Of a stretch of DNA of 64,000 bases, positions 34,111 to 46,351 are shown piece after piece. Made by a program: the position numbers and the translations under genes. Position 1 is the stretch's first letter. The number at the start of each line of letters is the position of its first letter. The DNA is from Streptomyces sp. NBC_00250 (GTDB taxonomy: Bacteria > Actinomycetota > Actinomycetes > Streptomycetales > Streptomycetaceae): NCBI RefSeq assembly GCF_036192275.1, contig NZ_CP108088.1:4155501-4219500 (forward strand), read 5' to 3'. The notes below the pieces were generated by a model, which worked only from the letters and a program-made list of their open reading frames with translations, had not been told where the DNA came from and made no database searches.

Positions 34111-34863
34111 CTACTGCGGGTACAGGGCCGAGATGGCGCTCTCCGAGTCGGCCCGCCAGTACGACACGCGGGCGCCCTTGTCCACGTACACGCCCTTCGC
34201 GGGCAGTTCGAGGAGCATGCCGTCCTTGGTGTCGACGGGCGGCAGGCTCTTGCCCTGGGGGGCCTTGATCAGCATCTTCTCCAAGGAGGCGACCTCCTTG
34301 CTCCCCGAGCGGGTCAGCACGCCCGCGTAGGCCTCCTTGCCCGGACCCAGGACGATCACGGACTGCGGCCTGGAGCTCTTCACGACCGGCAGGTACGGCA
34401 GGTCGTTGCCGAACTTGACCATCGGGTAGTGGTAGAGCTTGCACGGCTTGTCGCTGGTGTTGGTGATGACGAGTTCGAGCTTCGAGTCGTCCTTCACGGG
34501 CGGCAGCGCCCAGTCCGCCTTCACCTCCGTGTTCAGGTCCGAGCAGATGCCGTCCTTCGGCTGCCAGTCCGTCTCGCCCGTCGTGCCCGGCGGCTCGCTC
34601 GCGGAGGGCGAACCGTCGGTGCTGCCCGAGTCGCCCGGCTGCGTCGACGGCGACGCGGGGCCGGTCGTGGGGGCCGTCGTCGGGCCGGTCGTGGGGGCCG
34701 TCGGTTCGCTCGTGGGGGCCGTCGACCTGGTCGGCGACGGCGGGGTCCCGCCCGCCGCGTCGTCGCTCGGCCCGCAGGCCGTGGCCGAAAGGAGCGCGGC
34801 GGCGGTCAGCCCCAGGGCGCCGAGCTTCCCTGTGCGGCGGGTGTTCCTACGGACGGTGCTCAT
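34111..34863 (-). CDS. DUF4232 lipoprotein
   Basis: The 250-residue protein has a lipobox (LSATAC, Cys about residue 30), a Thr/Pro/Ser-rich linker (about 35-95) and a DUF4232 domain (LELVITNTSDKPCKLYHYPM; VVKSSRPQSVIVLGPGKEAY). It is anchored outside the membrane. Function unknown. Convergent with the ABC permease gene. Confidence 0.88.
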   Translation of the reverse strand: MSTVRRNTRRTGKLGALGLTAAALLSATACGPSDDAAGGTPPSPTRSTAPTSEPTAPTTGPTTAPTTGPASPSTQPGDSGSTDGSPSASEPPGTTGETDWQPKDGICSDLNTEVKADWALPPVKDDSKLELVITNTSDKPCKLYHYPMVKFGNDLPYLPVVKSSRPQSVIVLGPGKEAYAGVLTRSGSKEVASLEKMLIKAPQGKSLPPVDTKDGMLLELPAKGVYVDKGARVSYWRADSESAISALYPQ

Positions 34864-35018
34864 TTCACGATCCCCCGTGACTCTTGGCCTGCGTGTATGC
34901 ACACTGCGTGGCTCAGGATGAGGCGCGCCGTCGTCGAAATCACGACCCGCGGGGGGATCGTTACCGAGCGCGGACAGGGAGCGGACGCTTCCGGACCGGT
35001 CGCCGGATCCCGTGGCCC

Positions 35019-38000
35019 CTACTGCCCCAACCGGTACCGGATCTTCTTGACCAGCTCCTTCAGATCCGGCTGGCGCAGCAGGCTGTAGTGGTCCGCGTCC
35101 AGCTCCACCACCGTCGGCGGGCGGGTCGACCAGCCCGCCGTGTTCTCCAGGAAGGAGTAGTCGTCACCCGAGGCCTTGAAGATCGTCACCGGTCCCTTCA
35201 CCTGCCGCTCCGACAACTCCCTGAACGTGTACGTGAACTCGAACGTCTCCTCCACGATCGAGACGATCCGGCCGATCAAGTCCTCCTCCAGGGCGGGGAA
35301 GTCCGCCGCCACCCGCTTCACGAAGCTCTCCCTGTCGGCGGCCTCCACCGTCGGGTCGACCACTCCCGCGAACACCGAGTACAGGATCGTCACGAACGCC
35401 GGGTTCTCGTAGTTCGCTCCCCCCGTCCGTGACGAGCGGACCTTCGGCGAGCCCGGGGCGATCAGGAACAGGTTCTCCACCTGCTCCCCCGCCGCCTCAA
35501 GGAGATGCGCCGACTCGAACGCGACCCGCGCGCCGAACGAGTAGCCCCAGAGCGTGTACGGGCCCGTCGGCCGGCGCCTGCGGATCGCCTCCACGTCCGC
35601 CGCCGCCATCTCGCGGATCGTCGCGTACGGCTCCTCACCCCGGTTGATGCCGTACGCCTGCACCCCGTAGAACGGGCGGTCGATGCCGATCTCGTCCGCC
35701 AGGTGCCGCAGGTTCATCGTGTAGCCGCCGAGACCCGGCCAGCAGTAGACGGGCGGCTGCGCGCCGGCCGCGTGGAGCCGGACCAGGCGGGAGGCAGGGG
35801 CCGCCGCCGCGCCGTCCAGCCGGTGGGCGAGCTTCTCGATCGTCGGGCGGTCGAAGAGGATCTGGAGCGGCAGCCGGGCGCCGAACTCGCGGTTGATCCT
35901 GGTGACCAGGGCGACGGCGATGAGGGAGTTGCCGCCCGACTCGAAGAAGTCGTCCAGGACCGAGACCGCCTCGACGTCCTCGTACTTCAACGCCGCCGAC
36001 CAGATCTCCGTCAGACGGCTCTCCGTACGCGTCCGGGGCCGGACGTGCGGACGGCCGTGCAGCCCGGCGTTGACCACGGCCAGCTCGCCCAGCGCCTTCG
36101 TGTCCACCTTGCCGTTCGCCGAGAGCGGCAGCCGGTCGAGGACGACCACCCTGTTCGGGATCATGTAGTCGGGGAGGTGGTGGACCAGGTCGTCGCGGAT
36201 CATCTCCGCCGGACCCTTCATGTGGACCGTGTCCTCGTACATGCCCTCGCTCAGCCGCTGCTCCTCGCTGACCCGGCCGCCCACGAAGAAGTACGAGGGG
36301 CCGGCCGGACGGCCCGCCGCCGCCAGGATCTCGTCCACGCGGCGGGCCGACGGCAGCGGACGACCCGACTTCGAGCCGTACCCCGAGGGCATGAACCCGA
36401 GCCCGTGGCCGCCCAGTTGAAGTCGCTGGAGAGCTCGTCCCAGGTCGATGTACGCGCGGTTCGTGGCGGCTGTGCGGCTGATCACCGTGATGCCGAACGA
36501 TGCCCGCCCGTACACCGCCTGGTTGATCGCGATGACGTGCTTCTTCTCGACCAGGTCGGAGGAGATCTGGCGTAAGTCGCCCTGAACGTAGGCGTATTGG
36601 CCCTCGGGGAGGTCCGCCACGCGGGTCCCGTGCGACTGGACGTAGACGTCGACCTCCGGGGCCGTACGCGACTCCTCGTCGTACGGAACCACCTCGAAGG
36701 ACCCGTCCCCCTCCCCGTACGGCCTGATGTCCAGGCCGTAGCCCGGCAGGACCTCCTCGAACAGGCCCACCATGTGACCCGTCTCGATCTCCAGGACCTC
36801 CTGGATGTTGTTCCTGTAGACCGGCTCGATCGCCGACCGCAGGCCCTGGAAGGCGAAGCGGAGGAGCGGGGTGTCGCCGGGCGTCCCCTCACCCGTCCGG
36901 TACAGCTGGTGCCGGACCGGGTGGTAGTAGTAAGTGCCCGGTTCCAGGCCCGCGATGCCGCGCAGCTCCACGTACAGCTGCGTCGCGTACAGCGCGCCCG
37001 GTGACGCGTAACCGTACTTCGGGAGCAGCCGCTCCTCGCTCGTGAACTGGCCGCACCAGCGCAGGACTTCCCCCAGGTCCGCCGCCGTCAGACTGCCGAC
37101 CGCCCGCGAGCCGATGCCCTCCGGGCGGCGGGCCAGAGCCGCCAGGATGTCCGCGCGCGTGGCCTCCCCGCCCTCGTAGAAGCGGTAGGTCTTGCGGGCG
37201 AAGACCGTGCGCCGCATCCGGTCCGTGGGCGTGCTCCCGGCCAGCACGACCGTGGGGAGGCCCGCCAGGTCGGCGTCGGGACGGGTGCCGGCGTTCGACA
37301 GCTGCGCCTTGACCTGGAGCTTCGACTCCTTGGACTGGTGATGGGCGCCGTGATTGCCCTGGTCCATCAGGGCGGCTTCCTTCGGCGACAGCTCGACGCA
37401 GGCGACGAGGTTCTGGAAACCCGTGCGGGGCTCGTCCTTCACGATGACCGCCGCGTTCTTCACCCAGTCGTGGTTCTCGATCGCCAGCGCGATCTCGTCC
37501 AGCTCCACGCGGAAGCCGCGCAGCTTGATCTGGTTGTCGGCGCGGCCGGCGAACTGGACGGTGCCGTCCTCGTTCCAGTGGGCCAGGTCGCCGGTCCGGT
37601 AGAGACGCTCGCCGCTGTCGGTGGTGATGAAACGCTCCGCCGTCAGCTCGGGACGGTCCAGGTACCCCCGCGCCACCTGGACCCCGCCGATGCACAGCTC
37701 GCCGTCGCGTATGTGGAAGGTCGTGCCGTACGCCGGTCTGCCGATCGGTATGGCGGTGGAGGCGGCGGGGCCGGTCGGGTCGCACACGGTCGCGCGGTCG
37801 ACCGTGTGCGAGGAGGCGTTGATCGTGCACTCGGTGGGGCCGTAGAGGTTGATCAGCTCGGCGGCCGGGAGCTCGGCGAGGAGCTGCGCCGCGAGGTTGC
37901 GGGAGAGGATCTCACCGCCCGAGTACACACGGCGCAGGGTGGTGCAGGAGGCGAGACGCTCGGTGTCGACCAAGGCCTGGAGGAGGGTGGGGACGCCCTG

Positions 38001-38729
38001 CAGCATCGTCGCGCGGTGGGTGCGGATCGTGTCGATGAGGGCCTCGGGGTCCCGGTAGACACCGGGCGGGCCCACGGCGACACGGGCGCCGACGGCCGGA
38101 GCGAGAATCTCCCACTGCGCCGCGTCGAAGCTCATCGGCGTCTTCTGGAGGACGACGGCGCCCGGGGCGAGTCGGTGTTCCGCCGCCAGCCAGCGCATCT
38201 GGGCCGCGAGCGAGCGGTGCTCGACCATGACGCCCTTCGGCCGGCCCGTCGAGCCCGAGGTGTAGATGACGTACGCGAGGTCCGTCTCCCGGATGTCGTA
38301 CGCCTCCGGCTCCTCACCCGCGGTGCGCCAGGCGTGCCGCACGGCATCGCCGAGGGTGACGACGGTCGTACCGGGCGGGGAGAGGTCGGTGACGCGGGCG
38401 CGGAGGTGGTCCTGGGTGAGGACGATGCGGGCGGCGCTGTCCTCGACCATGTACCGGACGCGTTCCTCCGGGTACTCGGGGGAGAGGGGGACGTAGGCGG
38501 CGCCGGAGCAGAGGGTGCCCCACGTCGCCGTGACCAGTTCGAGTGACGGCTCGATGTGGACGCCGACGCGGGTGTCCGCCGCCGCGCCCAGGGAGCGGAG
38601 GTACTGGGCCAGCACCAGGGCGCCCTCCGAGAGCTCCCGGAAGGTGAGAATCTCGTCCTCGTATGCCACGGCGGTGGCGTCGGGGCGGTGCAGGGTCTCG
38701 GCGTAGAGGAGCCGGTCGAGCGTGCGCAT
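35019..38729 (-). CDS. NRPS, A-Ox-T-TE (indigoidine-synthase-like)
   Basis: The 1236-residue single-module NRPS has an adenylation domain (A3 motif YTSGSTGRPKG about 156-166; LYGPTEC; YRTGDLAHW) interrupted after A8 by a nitroreductase-like flavin oxidase (about 500-810; KTYRFYEGG, KYGYASPGALYATQLY, GTYYYHPVRHQLY). A10 (NGKVDTK), a thiolation domain (DDFFESGGNSL) and a thioesterase (GYSFG; late DADHYS) follow. This order is that of IndC/BpsA, which oxidise and dimerise Gln to indigoidine. The A4 motif FDAAQW gives D-A-W as the first code residues. A TTA codon occurs at 36573-36575. It ends the operon begun at 52.7 kb. Confidence 0.9.
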   Translation of the reverse strand: MRTLDRLLYAETLHRPDATAVAYEDEILTFRELSEGALVLAQYLRSLGAAADTRVGVHIEPSLELVTATWGTLCSGAAYVPLSPEYPEERVRYMVEDSAARIVLTQDHLRARVTDLSPPGTTVVTLGDAVRHAWRTAGEEPEAYDIRETDLAYVIYTSGSTGRPKGVMVEHRSLAAQMRWLAAEHRLAPGAVVLQKTPMSFDAAQWEILAPAVGARVAVGPPGVYRDPEALIDTIRTHRATMLQGVPTLLQALVDTERLASCTTLRRVYSGGEILSRNLAAQLLAELPAAELINLYGPTECTINASSHTVDRATVCDPTGPAASTAIPIGRPAYGTTFHIRDGELCIGGVQVARGYLDRPELTAERFITTDSGERLYRTGDLAHWNEDGTVQFAGRADNQIKLRGFRVELDEIALAIENHDWVKNAAVIVKDEPRTGFQNLVACVELSPKEAALMDQGNHGAHHQSKESKLQVKAQLSNAGTRPDADLAGLPTVVLAGSTPTDRMRRTVFARKTYRFYEGGEATRADILAALARRPEGIGSRAVGSLTAADLGEVLRWCGQFTSEERLLPKYGYASPGALYATQLYVELRGIAGLEPGTYYYHPVRHQLYRTGEGTPGDTPLLRFAFQGLRSAIEPVYRNNIQEVLEIETGHMVGLFEEVLPGYGLDIRPYGEGDGSFEVVPYDEESRTAPEVDVYVQSHGTRVADLPEGQYAYVQGDLRQISSDLVEKKHVIAINQAVYGRASFGITVISRTAATNRAYIDLGRALQRLQLGGHGLGFMPSGYGSKSGRPLPSARRVDEILAAAGRPAGPSYFFVGGRVSEEQRLSEGMYEDTVHMKGPAEMIRDDLVHHLPDYMIPNRVVVLDRLPLSANGKVDTKALGELAVVNAGLHGRPHVRPRTRTESRLTEIWSAALKYEDVEAVSVLDDFFESGGNSLIAVALVTRINREFGARLPLQILFDRPTIEKLAHRLDGAAAAPASRLVRLHAAGAQPPVYCWPGLGGYTMNLRHLADEIGIDRPFYGVQAYGINRGEEPYATIREMAAADVEAIRRRRPTGPYTLWGYSFGARVAFESAHLLEAAGEQVENLFLIAPGSPKVRSSRTGGANYENPAFVTILYSVFAGVVDPTVEAADRESFVKRVAADFPALEEDLIGRIVSIVEETFEFTYTFRELSERQVKGPVTIFKASGDDYSFLENTAGWSTRPPTVVELDADHYSLLRQPDLKELVKKIRYRLGQ

Positions 38730-38937
38730 GGTGGTCCCTTCTGTGTACTGCCCCCCGCCCCCGCGCCCGCGTTGTGGGCCCCAGCGGGACGATTGCCCAC
38801 ACGGGCGGGTGGCGGCGGGCGCAGGGCGTGTGTCCGCACGGCGGGTGGCGAGGGCGCGGGGCGTGTGCCGGCACGGCGGCGGGCGGGGAGTGTGGGCTTG
38901 GCACGCACCGGCGGTCCGGGGAGCCGGCGGGGCGGGG
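38730..38937. repeat. GC-rich intergenic with hairpin, candidate Streptomyces interspersed repeat
   Basis: Upstream of the NRPS start lies GTTGTGGGCCCCAGCGGGAC at 38771, then GATTGCCCACAC: TGTGGGC (38773-38779) pairs with GCCCACA (38795-38801). A similar sequence recurs between genes in many Streptomyces, as I recall. Further GGCGGG/GTGTG-rich repeats follow. It may attenuate or separate NRPS transcription from the upstream operon. Confidence 0.5.
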
Positions 38938-39611
38938 TCAGCGGTAGATCAGGAGTTCCTGTTCTGTCGCGCCCCTCAGTTCGTAGCGGGTTCTCACCAG
39001 GGGGCGGCCCGCGTAGATCCGGATCAGGGTCGACGCGTCGCCCTTGAAGGTGGCCGGGGGGCGGCCCTCGATCTCGTTGCCGAGGGAGACCCGGGACGTC
39101 GTGCCGTCCTCCAGGACTCCCACCAGGCGCGGGGTCTCGCGCTTGCGGCTCGTCACCGACAGGAGGGGGAGCGCCAGTTCCAGAGCCTTGCCGCAGTACG
39201 CGCCCGGTTCGCCGAAGGCCTCCCTCACGTCTCCCGCGTGGACCCATTCGCCGAGCGCCACCGCGTCCAGCCGGCCGTCCTCGCGTCGGGCGATGACCGG
39301 TCCCGCTTCCGTCAGGCCGCGTTCCAGTTCGTCGAGGATCCGGGCCAGCGGCCAGTCCTCGCGTTCGGCGACGTCGCAGGCGTTCGCCTCGGGCAGGAAC
39401 ACGCCCTCTTCCAAGCGGTCCTCGACGATCCTGACCAGGGCCGCACCGCAGTGGGCCAGGACCTGCCGCGCCGTCCACCCGGGGCAGGCGGTGCGGAGCT
39501 CGTACGCCTCCTCGGGTGTCCGGCGCAGGAGCGGCATCAGCAGGTCCCGTTCCGTCCTGAGGAGGCGGTCCGGGAGCCACGGGTCGCGCCCGTCATCGTT
39601 CGTACACATCA

Positions 39612-39612
<1 letters not shown>
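38938..39612 (-). CDS. DinB/maleylpyruvate-isomerase-like protein
   Basis: The 224-residue protein fits the mycothiol-dependent maleylpyruvate isomerase/DinB_2 superfamily (CPGWTARQVLAHCGAALVRI and LGEWVHAGDVREAFGEP). The His residues in these motifs are the usual metal ligands. Relatives add or exchange mycothiol on substrates (for example in lincomycin synthesis). Its start overlaps the ahcY stop (ATGATGA). Confidence 0.8.
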
Positions 39613-41037
<1,425 letters not shown>

Positions 41038-41045
<8 letters not shown>

Positions 41046-41898
41046 GGACAACGCTCCTTGCGCTCATGATGGTTCGGTGGATTTCCAGGGCCGCCGTCGA
41101 CTTGTTCAGCGTGATGTAGTGCAGGCCCGGCGCGCCCTCGTCGAGCAGCCGCAGGCCCATCCGCGTCGCGTGCTCCACGCCGATGCGGTAAGCCGCCTCC
41201 GGGTCGTCCTTCGCCGCCTCCAGGCGGTGTGCCAGGTCCTCGGGGAACGCGGCGTCGCTCAGCTCCGCGAAGCGCCGGATCTGGCGTACGTCCGTCGCCG
41301 GCATGATCTCCGGGATGATCGGGGTGTCGCAGCCGGCGGCCGCGACCCGGTCGCGCAGCCGCAGATAGTCCTCCGGGTCGAAGAACATCTGCGTGATGGC
41401 GTAGTCGGCGCCCGCCCGGCACTTGGCGACGAAGTGCGCCAGGTCGTCGGCCGGACCCGCCGACCGCGGGTGGCCCTCCGGGAAGGCCGCCACCCCGATC
41501 CGGAAGTCGCCCAACGAGCGGACTAGGGCGACCAGTTCGTGGGCGTAGGTGAATCCCCGCGGGTGCGGGGTCCACGGGCCGCGCGGGTCGCCCGGCGGGT
41601 CTCCGCGCAGGACCAGGACGTCCCGTACCCCGGCGTCCGCGTAGGCGCCGATGATCGCCCGTAGCTCCGCGACCGAGTGTCCGACCGCCGTCAGGTGCGC
41701 GACCGGTCGCAGGGTCGTCTCGGTCGCGATCCGCTTCGTCACCTCGATCGTCCGGTCGCGGGACGAGCCGCCCGCGCCGTACGTCACCGAGACGAAGTCC
41801 GGGGAGAGGGCTTCCACCCGGCGGATCGCCTCCCACAGGGTCCGCTCGCCCCTGCCCGTCTTCGGCGGGAAGAACTCGAACGAGTACGTGGGGCTCAC
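41038..41898 (-). CDS. metF: 5,10-methylenetetrahydrofolate reductase
   Basis: The 286-residue MetF (no regulatory extension) begins [17 protein letters not shown] and has [21 protein letters not shown] and [13 protein letters not shown]. It reduces methylene-THF to methyl-THF, the methyl donor for MetH. GTG start overlaps the metH stop (GTGA), and its stop overlaps ahcY by 8 bases. Confidence 0.96.
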
Positions 41899-44800
41899 CT
41901 GCGGCCTCCCGCGTTGAAGTAGCTCGCCTCCGGGTGGTGGACGACGATCGCGTCCGTCGACTGCTCGGGGTGCAGCTGGTACTCCTCCGACAGCTCCACC
42001 CCGATCCGCTCCGGGCGCAGGAGCGCGGCGATCTTCGCCCGGTCCTCCAGGTCGGGGCAGGCCGGGTAGCCGAGGGAGTAGCGGCAGCCCTGGTACTCGG
42101 TGCGGAGCATGCCGTCCAGGGACGCCGGCTCCGAGGAGCCCGCGATACCCCATTCGGCGCGCACCCTCGCGTGCCAGTACTCGGCCAGCGCCTCCGCCAA
42201 CTGGACCGAGAGGCCGTGGAGTTCGAGATAGTCCCGGTAGGCGTCGGCGGCGAAGAGCTTCGCCGTCTCCTCGCCGATCCGGGAGCCGACGGTGACCACC
42301 TGCATCGCGACGGCGTCGATCTCGCCGGAGTCCTCGGAGCGGTGGAAGTCGGCCAGGCAGAGGCGGCGGCCCCGCTGCTGGCGGGGGAAGGAGAAGCGGG
42401 TCCGCTCGCCTCCGTCCTCGTCCAGGACGATCAGGTCGTCGCCCTTGGACACACAGGGGAACCAGCCGTGGACGACGGCTGCTTCGAGGAGGTGGTCCGT
42501 CTGGAGGCGGTCGAGCCAGGCACGCAGCCGCGGCCGGCCCTCCGTCTCGATGGTCTCGGTGTCCTTGAGGCCCCACTGCCCCTTGAAGAGGGCGGTCTCG
42601 TCGAGCCAGGAGGCGTACTCGGCGAGCTGGATGCCCTTGACGACCCTGGTCCCGAGGAAGGGGGGCTCGGGTACGGGGTTGTCGGCGGCGACGTCGGAGC
42701 GGCCGGCCGGCTCCGACTCCCGGACGTCCGACGCGAGCAGCGGGGTCTCGCGTTTCGGCACGCGCCGCTGCTTGAGCGGCGGGAGTACGACTCCGGGGAC
42801 GCCACGCTTGACGCCCATGAGCGCGTCCATGAGGCGCAGGCCCTCGAAGGCGTCGCGGGCGTACCGCACCTCGCCCTCGTACAGCTCGTGGAGGTCCTGC
42901 TCGACGTACGCCCTGGTGAGGGCGGCGCCGCCGAGGATCACGGGGAAGCGCCCGGCCAGGCCGCGGCCGTTCAGCTCCTGGAGGTTCTCCTTCATGATCA
43001 CGGTGGATTTCACCAACAGGCCGGACATGCCGATGACGTCCGCCCGGTGTTCCTCCGCCGCCTCCAGGATCGCGGAGACCGGCTGCTTGATGCCGATGTT
43101 GACGACGTTGTAGCCGTTGTTGGAGAGGATGATGTCGACGAGGTTCTTGCCGATGTCGTGGACGTCGCCGCGGACGGTGGCGAGGACGATCGTGCCCTTG
43201 CCGTCGGCGTCCGTCTTCTCCATGTGCGGTTCGAGAAACGCCACCGCCGTCTTCATGACCTCGGCTGACTGCAGCACGAACGGCAGCTGCATCCGACCGG
43301 AGCCGAACAGCTCGCCGACCGTCTTCATGCCGTCGAGCAGGATCTCGTTGACGATCTCCAGGGCGGGACGCCCGGCGAGGGCCTCATCGAGGTCGGCCTC
43401 CAGGCCGTTCTTCTCGCCGTCGATGATCCGGCGCTTCAGGCGCTCGTCCAGGGGCAGCGCGAGGAGCTCCTCGGTCTTGCCGGCCTTCAGGGACTTCGCC
43501 GTCGCGCCCTCGAACATCTCCAGGAAGCGCTGCAGCGGGTCGTAGCCCTCCCGGCGCCGGTCGTGGATCAGGTCGAGCGCGACCTCCACCTGCTCCGGTT
43601 CCAGGCGGGCGATCGGCAGGATCTTCGACGCGTGCACGATGGCCGAGTCCAGGCCCGCCTTCACGCACTCGTCGAGGAAGACCGAGTTGAGGACGATCCG
43701 CGCGGCCGGGTTCAGGCCGAACGAGATGTTGGAGAGGCCCAGGGTCGTCTGGACGTCCGGGTGGAGCCGCTTCAGCTCCCTGATCGCCTCGATCGTGTGG
43801 ATGCCGTCCCTGCGGGACTCCTCCTGACCGGTGCAGATCGTGAACGTGAGGGTGTCGATCAGGATGTCCGACTCCCTGATCCCCCAGTTCCCGGTCAGGT
43901 CCTCGATGAGGCGCTCCGCGATCGCCACCTTGTGCGCGACGCTGCGGGCCTGGCCCTGCTCGTCGATCGTCAGCGCCATCAGCGCGGCGCCGTGCTCCTT
44001 CGCCAGGGCCGTGACCTGTGCGAACCGCGACTCGGGGCCGTCGCCGTCCTCGTAGTTCACCGAGTTGACGACCGCCCGGCCGCCGAGCTTCTCCAGACCC
44101 GCCCGCAGCACCCCGATCTCCGTCGAGTCGAGGACGATCGGAAGCGTCGAGGCCGTCGCGAAGCGGCCGGCCAGTTCCGCCATGTCCGCGGTGCCGTCCC
44201 GGCCCACGTAGTCCACGCACAGGTCGAGCATGTGCGCGCCCTCGCGGATCTGGTCCCGCGCCATCTCGACGCAGTCGTCCCAGCGGCCGTCGAGCATGGC
44301 CTCGCGGAACTTCTTCGAGCCGTTGGCGTTCGTGCGCTCACCGATCGCCATGTACGCCGTGTCCTGCCGGAACGGCACATGGCTGTAGAGCGAGGACGCG
44401 CCCGGCTCCGGCTCGGGGCGCCGGTCGAGGACGGCGGCGCCCCGCACCCGGTCCACGATCTCCCGCAGGTGCTCCGGGGTCGTACCGCAGCAGCCGCCGA
44501 CCAGCGCGGGGCCGTACTCGCGGACGAACGCCTCCTGGGCGTCGGCCAGTTCGGCCGGCGACAGGGGATAGTGGGCGCCGTCGGAGGTGAGGACGGGCAG
44601 GCCCGCGTTCGGCATGACCGAGATCGGGACACGGGCGTGGCGGGACAGGTGCCGCAGGTGCTCGGCCATCTCCGCCGGGCCCGTGGCGCAGTTCAGACCG
44701 ATCATGTCGATGCCCAGCGGCTCCAGGGCGGTGAGCGCCGCCCCGATCTCCGAGCCGAGCAGCATCGTGCCCGTCGTCTCCACCGTGACCTGCACGATCA

Positions 44801-45368
44801 CCGGCAGGTCCACACCGACCCAGTCCAGGGCCCGGCGGGCGCCGATGACGGCCGCCTTCGTCTGGAGCAGGTCCTGCGAGGTCTCGATGAGCAGGGCGTC
44901 CGCGCCGCCCCGGATCAGGCCCTCCGCGTTCTGCTGGAAGGCCTCACGCAACGGCTCGTACGTGACGTGGCCCAGGGTCGGCAGCTTCGTACCGGGGCCC
45001 ATGGAGCCGAGGACCCAGCGGGGGCGGCCGTCGGCGGCCGTGTGCGCGTCCGCCGCGGCGCGGGCGATCCGGGCGCCGGCCTCGGACAGTTCGTACACCT
45101 GGTTCTCGATGCCGTACTCGGCGAGCGCGGCCAGGTTCGCCCCGAAGGTGTTGGTCTCGACGCAGTCCACACCCACCGAGAAGTAGGCGTCGTGGACGGA
45201 GGCGACGATGTCGGGGCGGGTGAGGTTGAGGATCTCGTTGCAGCCCTCAAGGTTCTGGAAGTCGTCCATCGTCGGGTCGGCGGCCTGGAGCATCGTGCCC
45301 ATCGCCCCGTCGGCCACCACGACCCGCTTCGCGAACTCCTCCCGCAGGGACCTCCGTACGACGGTCAT
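41895..45368 (-). CDS. metH: Cobalamin-dependent methionine synthase
   Basis: The 1157-residue enzyme has all four modules: homocysteine-binding (about 1-320, [21 protein letters not shown]), pterin-binding (about 345-610; [18 protein letters not shown]), B12-binding (about 640-880; DVHDIGKN with the cobalt-ligand His), and the SAM-binding activation domain (about 930-1157; [14 protein letters not shown]). It methylates homocysteine to methionine. ATG overlaps the upstream kinase stop (ATGA). Confidence 0.97.
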   Translation of the reverse strand: MTVVRRSLREEFAKRVVVADGAMGTMLQAADPTMDDFQNLEGCNEILNLTRPDIVASVHDAYFSVGVDCVETNTFGANLAALAEYGIENQVYELSEAGARIARAAADAHTAADGRPRWVLGSMGPGTKLPTLGHVTYEPLREAFQQNAEGLIRGGADALLIETSQDLLQTKAAVIGARRALDWVGVDLPVIVQVTVETTGTMLLGSEIGAALTALEPLGIDMIGLNCATGPAEMAEHLRHLSRHARVPISVMPNAGLPVLTSDGAHYPLSPAELADAQEAFVREYGPALVGGCCGTTPEHLREIVDRVRGAAVLDRRPEPEPGASSLYSHVPFRQDTAYMAIGERTNANGSKKFREAMLDGRWDDCVEMARDQIREGAHMLDLCVDYVGRDGTADMAELAGRFATASTLPIVLDSTEIGVLRAGLEKLGGRAVVNSVNYEDGDGPESRFAQVTALAKEHGAALMALTIDEQGQARSVAHKVAIAERLIEDLTGNWGIRESDILIDTLTFTICTGQEESRRDGIHTIEAIRELKRLHPDVQTTLGLSNISFGLNPAARIVLNSVFLDECVKAGLDSAIVHASKILPIARLEPEQVEVALDLIHDRRREGYDPLQRFLEMFEGATAKSLKAGKTEELLALPLDERLKRRIIDGEKNGLEADLDEALAGRPALEIVNEILLDGMKTVGELFGSGRMQLPFVLQSAEVMKTAVAFLEPHMEKTDADGKGTIVLATVRGDVHDIGKNLVDIILSNNGYNVVNIGIKQPVSAILEAAEEHRADVIGMSGLLVKSTVIMKENLQELNGRGLAGRFPVILGGAALTRAYVEQDLHELYEGEVRYARDAFEGLRLMDALMGVKRGVPGVVLPPLKQRRVPKRETPLLASDVRESEPAGRSDVAADNPVPEPPFLGTRVVKGIQLAEYASWLDETALFKGQWGLKDTETIETEGRPRLRAWLDRLQTDHLLEAAVVHGWFPCVSKGDDLIVLDEDGGERTRFSFPRQQRGRRLCLADFHRSEDSGEIDAVAMQVVTVGSRIGEETAKLFAADAYRDYLELHGLSVQLAEALAEYWHARVRAEWGIAGSSEPASLDGMLRTEYQGCRYSLGYPACPDLEDRAKIAALLRPERIGVELSEEYQLHPEQSTDAIVVHHPEASYFNAGGRR

Positions 45369-46348
45369 GAGAGCCCCCTGAGATGGGTGACCAGAGTCGC
45401 CGTGCAGACCGTCCCGTACGTCGTCCTGATCCGGTCCAGGAGCGGCTCCCGGTGCAGCCGGTACTCCTGCGTCCCCACGTAGTCGAGGACCGTCGCCGCC
45501 ACCGCACAGCCCAGCTGCGCCGCGCACCGCTCCGGCACACCCCACAGCCAGCCCGCGAGGAACCCGGACCGGAAGGCGTCCCCGACCCCCGTCGGGTCCA
45601 CGACCGCCGCGACCTCCACCGCCGGCACGGTCAGCGGCTCGCGGCCCTCGCCCCGGATGCGGACGCCCGCCTCACCGTGGGTGGTCACCCACGTGCCGAC
45701 CCGGCGCAGCACGTCCGCCTCCGCCCAGCCGGCCTTCTCCAGGAGCAGCGCCGTCTCGTACTCGTTGGTGAACAGGAACCGCGCCCCGTCCACCAGCTCC
45801 CGCACCTGCTCCCCGTCGAGCCGCGCCAACTGCTGCGACGGATCGGCGGCGAAGGGAATCCCCAGGTCACGGCAGGTGCGGGTGTGCCGCAGCATGGCCT
45901 CGGGGTCGTCCGGGGAGACCAGGACCAGCTCCAGCCGGCCGGTGCGCGCCACGACCTCGCGGAGGTCGATCTCGCGCGCCTCGGCCATCGCCCCCGCGTA
46001 GAAGGTGGCGATCTGGTTCTGGGCCCGGTCGGTCGTACAGACGAACCGGGCGGTGTGGAGCGACTCGCTGACGCGCACCGAGTCGGTGTCCACACCGTGG
46101 TCCTTCAGCCAGACCCGGTACGGCTCGAAGTCGGCGCCGACCGCGCCCACGAGGGCGGGACGGAGACCGAGGACACCGAGTCCGAAGGCGATGTTCGCTG
46201 CCACTCCGCCACGCCTGACCTCCAGGTTGTCGGCGAGGAACGACAGGGAGACCCGGTCCAGGCGGTCGGCGAGCAGCTGCTCGCTGAACCAGCCGGGGAA
46301 GGTCATCAGATGGTCGGTCGCGATGGATCCCGTGACAGCGATACACAT
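45365..46348 (-). CDS. Adenosine-kinase-like PfkB carbohydrate kinase
   Basis: The 327-residue PfkB-family kinase has GGVAANIAFGLGVLGL (about 47-62) and the ATP/anion-hole signature DPTGVGDAFRSGFLAGW (about 250-266). Among SAM-cycle genes it most likely phosphorylates the adenosine freed by AhcY, pulling that reaction forward. It is coupled downstream to metH and starts just after metK. Confidence 0.92.
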   Translation of the reverse strand: MCIAVTGSIATDHLMTFPGWFSEQLLADRLDRVSLSFLADNLEVRRGGVAANIAFGLGVLGLRPALVGAVGADFEPYRVWLKDHGVDTDSVRVSESLHTARFVCTTDRAQNQIATFYAGAMAEAREIDLREVVARTGRLELVLVSPDDPEAMLRHTRTCRDLGIPFAADPSQQLARLDGEQVRELVDGARFLFTNEYETALLLEKAGWAEADVLRRVGTWVTTHGEAGVRIRGEGREPLTVPAVEVAAVVDPTGVGDAFRSGFLAGWLWGVPERCAAQLGCAVAATVLDYVGTQEYRLHREPLLDRIRTTYGTVCTATLVTHLRGLS

Positions 46349-46351
46349 GGC

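Noticed and set aside
43563..45482. Long plus-strand frame opposite metH
   Set aside because: metH on the minus strand has four intact domains; the opposite frame has none.
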